Origin: Pyruvatibacter sp.
GTDB taxonomy: Bacteria; Pseudomonadota; Alphaproteobacteria; CGMCC-115125
Assembly (NCBI RefSeq): GCF_040219635.1
Contig: NZ_JAVJSC010000003.1
Location: 816,501-880,500, forward strand
Direction of reading: 5' to 3'
DNA: 64,000 nt
The notes below the pieces were generated by a model that was not told where the DNA came from, made no database searches, and saw only the letters and a list, made by a program, of their open reading frames with translations. Of this stretch, positions 62,364 through 64,000 are shown piece by piece (the first letter of the stretch is position 1; each line of letters starts with the position of its first letter). The position numbers were made by a program, and so were the translations under genes.

Positions 62364-63191
62364 ATGAAAGACATCATAAATGCCATAAGACTGTTTTTTA
62401 TCTGGGTGTGCGTGCTAATAGCAGGCGGCCTTGGCCTTCTGTTTTTCATCAGTCCGGCACCGGCATTGGCGCAGGGCACGGCGCCAAACCTCGACAGCGC
62501 CGCGCGCTACGCACAATGCATACAGCTCGTCTCGCGCGATCCCGACCAGGCGTTTGATCGCGCTCAGGCATGGCGCACAGATGGGGGTGGAGCTGCTGCC
62601 CGCCACTGCGAAGCACTGGCGCTGGTTGAACTCAAGCTTTATGGCGAGGCTGCAGTCCGGTTGGGCGATCTGGCTGATGCGCCCGATGCCGGCGGGCCGG
62701 GTGATCGCGCGGCCCTGCTTGCGCAGGCAGGGAATGCCTGGCTTCTTGCAGGCTCCGGCGAAAACGCAGTTGTCGCGCTTAGCGCCGCGCTGACCCTTAC
62801 CCCCGGCGACGTTGATATGCTGATTGACCGTGCCCGTGGTCATGCAGCAGTCCAAAACTATGCTGCCGCTGATGCTGATCTGACGCAGGCCCTTGCCCAA
62901 CGCCCTGACGCTACGAATGTGCTGGTCCTGCGCGCTGCCGCCCGTCGCGTGGACAACAATCTTGATGCTGCAAGCGCAGATATTAGCCAGGCACTGTCCC
63001 TCACACCCAACGATCCGTTTGCTCTGGTTGAGCGTGGCTCAATCAGATTGGCGCGCGGCGATACGCAAGGTGCTCGCGCCGACTGGGTGGCTGTTGCGCG
63101 CATCGTTGGCGAGGTGGACCCGGATGATCCACACGCAACGGCCCTGCGCGATGCACAGCGCAACCTTGAAGCGCTGGACGTTGAGCAGTAG
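62364..63191 (+). CDS. Secreted or membrane-anchored TPR protein
   Basis: Protein of 275 residues from ATG 62364, with a hydrophobic segment at about 9-32 ending PALAQ, so it is exported or anchored. Tetratricopeptide repeats fill about 90-255 (LSAALTLTPGDVDMLIDRAR, DISQALSLTPNDPFALVERG). It resembles the TadD-like lipoprotein in style but lacks a lipobox. A protein-binding role in the periplasm is likely; the partner is unknown. It ends one base before the convergent GST gene. Confidence 0.82.
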   Translation: MKDIINAIRLFFIWVCVLIAGGLGLLFFISPAPALAQGTAPNLDSAARYAQCIQLVSRDPDQAFDRAQAWRTDGGGAAARHCEALALVELKLYGEAAVRLGDLADAPDAGGPGDRAALLAQAGNAWLLAGSGENAVVALSAALTLTPGDVDMLIDRARGHAAVQNYAAADADLTQALAQRPDATNVLVLRAAARRVDNNLDAASADISQALSLTPNDPFALVERGSIRLARGDTQGARADWVAVARIVGEVDPDDPHATALRDAQRNLEALDVEQ

Positions 63192-63884
63192 CTAGAAATC
63201 CAGGTTGGCGTAGTGCTGCGCGGCGGGCATGCCTGGCACATGGTCTGCCAGCAACGGCCTGAAGGATGGGCGCGACTTGATGCGCGCATACCATTCCTTC
63301 GCCTGGGGAAAATCCGTCCACGGAACATTTCCCAGATAATCAACAGCTGAAAAATGCGCCGCTGCGGCAAGGTCAGCGATGGTCAGGGAATCACCGGCCA
63401 GCCAGTTGCGCCGTTCCACCAGAAATGAAACATAGTCCAGGTGGTAACTCACATTGTGCATACCGATGCGCACAATTTCTGTGTCAGGCGGCCCGCCACC
63501 CAGATCGCGCGGCAAAAAGCGCTTGACGATTTTTTCGTCCACCAGATTGCGGGTCACTTCGTCAGCAAACTTATCATCGAACCAGTCTGCAATGCGCCGG
63601 GCTTCTGCGCGATCCACAGGCCCGCCGGGCAACAGCACCATGCCGCCATCGGGGTCCTGGTAAATCTCGTCCAGATATTCCTGGATCACCCGGTCGCCGG
63701 CTACAGTGGTGCCATCCGGTTCCACAAGCACAGGCAGCATACCGGCAGGGTTGAGCACCAAAAGCTCTTCGCGCCGGTCCCATGGCCGTTCGGTTTCCAT
63801 CTCGAAGGCAAGTTTCTTTTCGGCCAGCGCCAGACGGATCTTGCGGCATTTGGGGTCAAGCGGCTGGTGAAGGAGACGTCTCAT
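63192..63884 (-). CDS. Glutathione S-transferase family protein
   Basis: Second glutathione transferase-like protein of the window, 230 residues. The thioredoxin-like domain opens LLHQPLDPKCRKIRLALAEK, and NPAGMLPVLVEPDG holds the cis-proline. GDRVIQEYLDE fits the glutathione-contact segment. The C-terminal helices carry LTIADLAAAAHFSAVDYLG. It is not closely similar to the one at 31697. Substrate unknown. Confidence 0.91.
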   Translation of the reverse strand: MRRLLHQPLDPKCRKIRLALAEKKLAFEMETERPWDRREELLVLNPAGMLPVLVEPDGTTVAGDRVIQEYLDEIYQDPDGGMVLLPGGPVDRAEARRIADWFDDKFADEVTRNLVDEKIVKRFLPRDLGGGPPDTEIVRIGMHNVSYHLDYVSFLVERRNWLAGDSLTIADLAAAAHFSAVDYLGNVPWTDFPQAKEWYARIKSRPSFRPLLADHVPGMPAAQHYANLDF

Positions 63885-63913
63885 GAGGCGCGCACTCTAA
63901 CTGAATCGGCCAT

Positions 63914-63942
63914 TTACAGCTGCCTCAAATGTATCTTTGCAA
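63914..63942 (-). promoter_or_regulatory. Possible promoter of the GST gene
   Basis: On the minus strand TTGCAA (63942-63937) and CTGTAA (63919-63914) have a 17-bp spacer, about 30 bp before the start codon. The remaining bases to 64000 show no gene. Confidence 0.35.
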
Positions 63943-64000
63943 CGGCCTCTTTGTAACGGGGCCATCATTGCGTAATGGTTTGGCGCTAGTCTGATTTGCA

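Noticed and set aside
1..64000. CRISPR arrays, insertion sequences, prophage genes, toxin-antitoxin pairs, defence systems
   Set aside because: No regularly spaced repeats, transposase, integrase or phage proteins, and no recognisable toxin-antitoxin or defence genes were seen on either strand.

Overview
The window is chromosomal DNA from an alphaproteobacterium, GC-rich throughout (about 60% G+C by eye) and densely coding. The class is inferred from gene order: rnpA-yidC-yihA-argB, dapD-dapE, ffs-dnaX-ybaB-recR, kdsB-pheA beside a membrane-anchored mitochondrial-type cytochrome c, proteins with DUF1036 and DUF2336 domains, and a Caulobacter-type cpa/tad pilus locus. A rhizobial-type lineage (Hyphomicrobiales, perhaps Parvibaculum-like) is plausible but not proven. 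I see no insertion sequence, prophage, CRISPR array or broken gene.

Layout. 1-20 kb is core metabolism and information processing: RNase P protein, YidC insertase, YihA GTPase, ArgB, a secreted DUF1036/peptidoglycan-binding protein, a DUF2336 repeat protein, a HAD nucleotidase, lysine/DAP synthesis (dapD-dapE), MurI, TruA-Fmt-Def, RmuC, RecR-YbaB-DnaX, the SRP RNA, NudC, PheA and KdsB. 20-29 kb holds a class I cytochrome c and a YejABEF-type peptide ABC importer with two tandem binding proteins. 29-33 kb has an NlpC/P60 hydrolase, a MarR-like regulator, an M17 aminopeptidase and a glutathione transferase.

32.5-47.4 kb is a complete Flp (Tad) pilus locus. On the minus strand it runs: a Crp-like regulator, the 54-residue Flp pilin, CpaA, CpaB, CpaC, CpaD, CpaE, CpaF, TadB, TadC. 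TadD converges from the other side. A free-standing CpaC-N-like protein, a von Willebrand-type TadG and two TadE-like pseudopilins lie at the regulatory end. CpaA processes the pilin, CpaF powers assembly on the TadB/TadC platform, CpaE positions it, and the pilus exits through CpaC with CpaB and CpaD. Several palindromes, CtrA-like boxes and an AT-rich tract sit in its control regions.

47.6-64 kb returns to housekeeping: tRNA-Ser(GGA), a pair of related small membrane proteins, LepA, a potassium channel, PheT-PheS, L20-L35, a GNAT enzyme and a flavin oxidoreductase lying between rpmI and infC, IF-3, two LPS-type glycosyltransferases, an alpha/beta hydrolase, an epimerase-like protein, a TPR protein and a second glutathione transferase.

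Nothing here is clearly a new biological system. The best leads are a nested-helix RNA candidate between kdsB and the cytochrome gene, a likely leaderless def mRNA, the lone CpaC-N domain protein with its palindrome-rich control regions, and the small WDP membrane-protein pair. Promoters, operators and RNA structures were read by eye and need testing.
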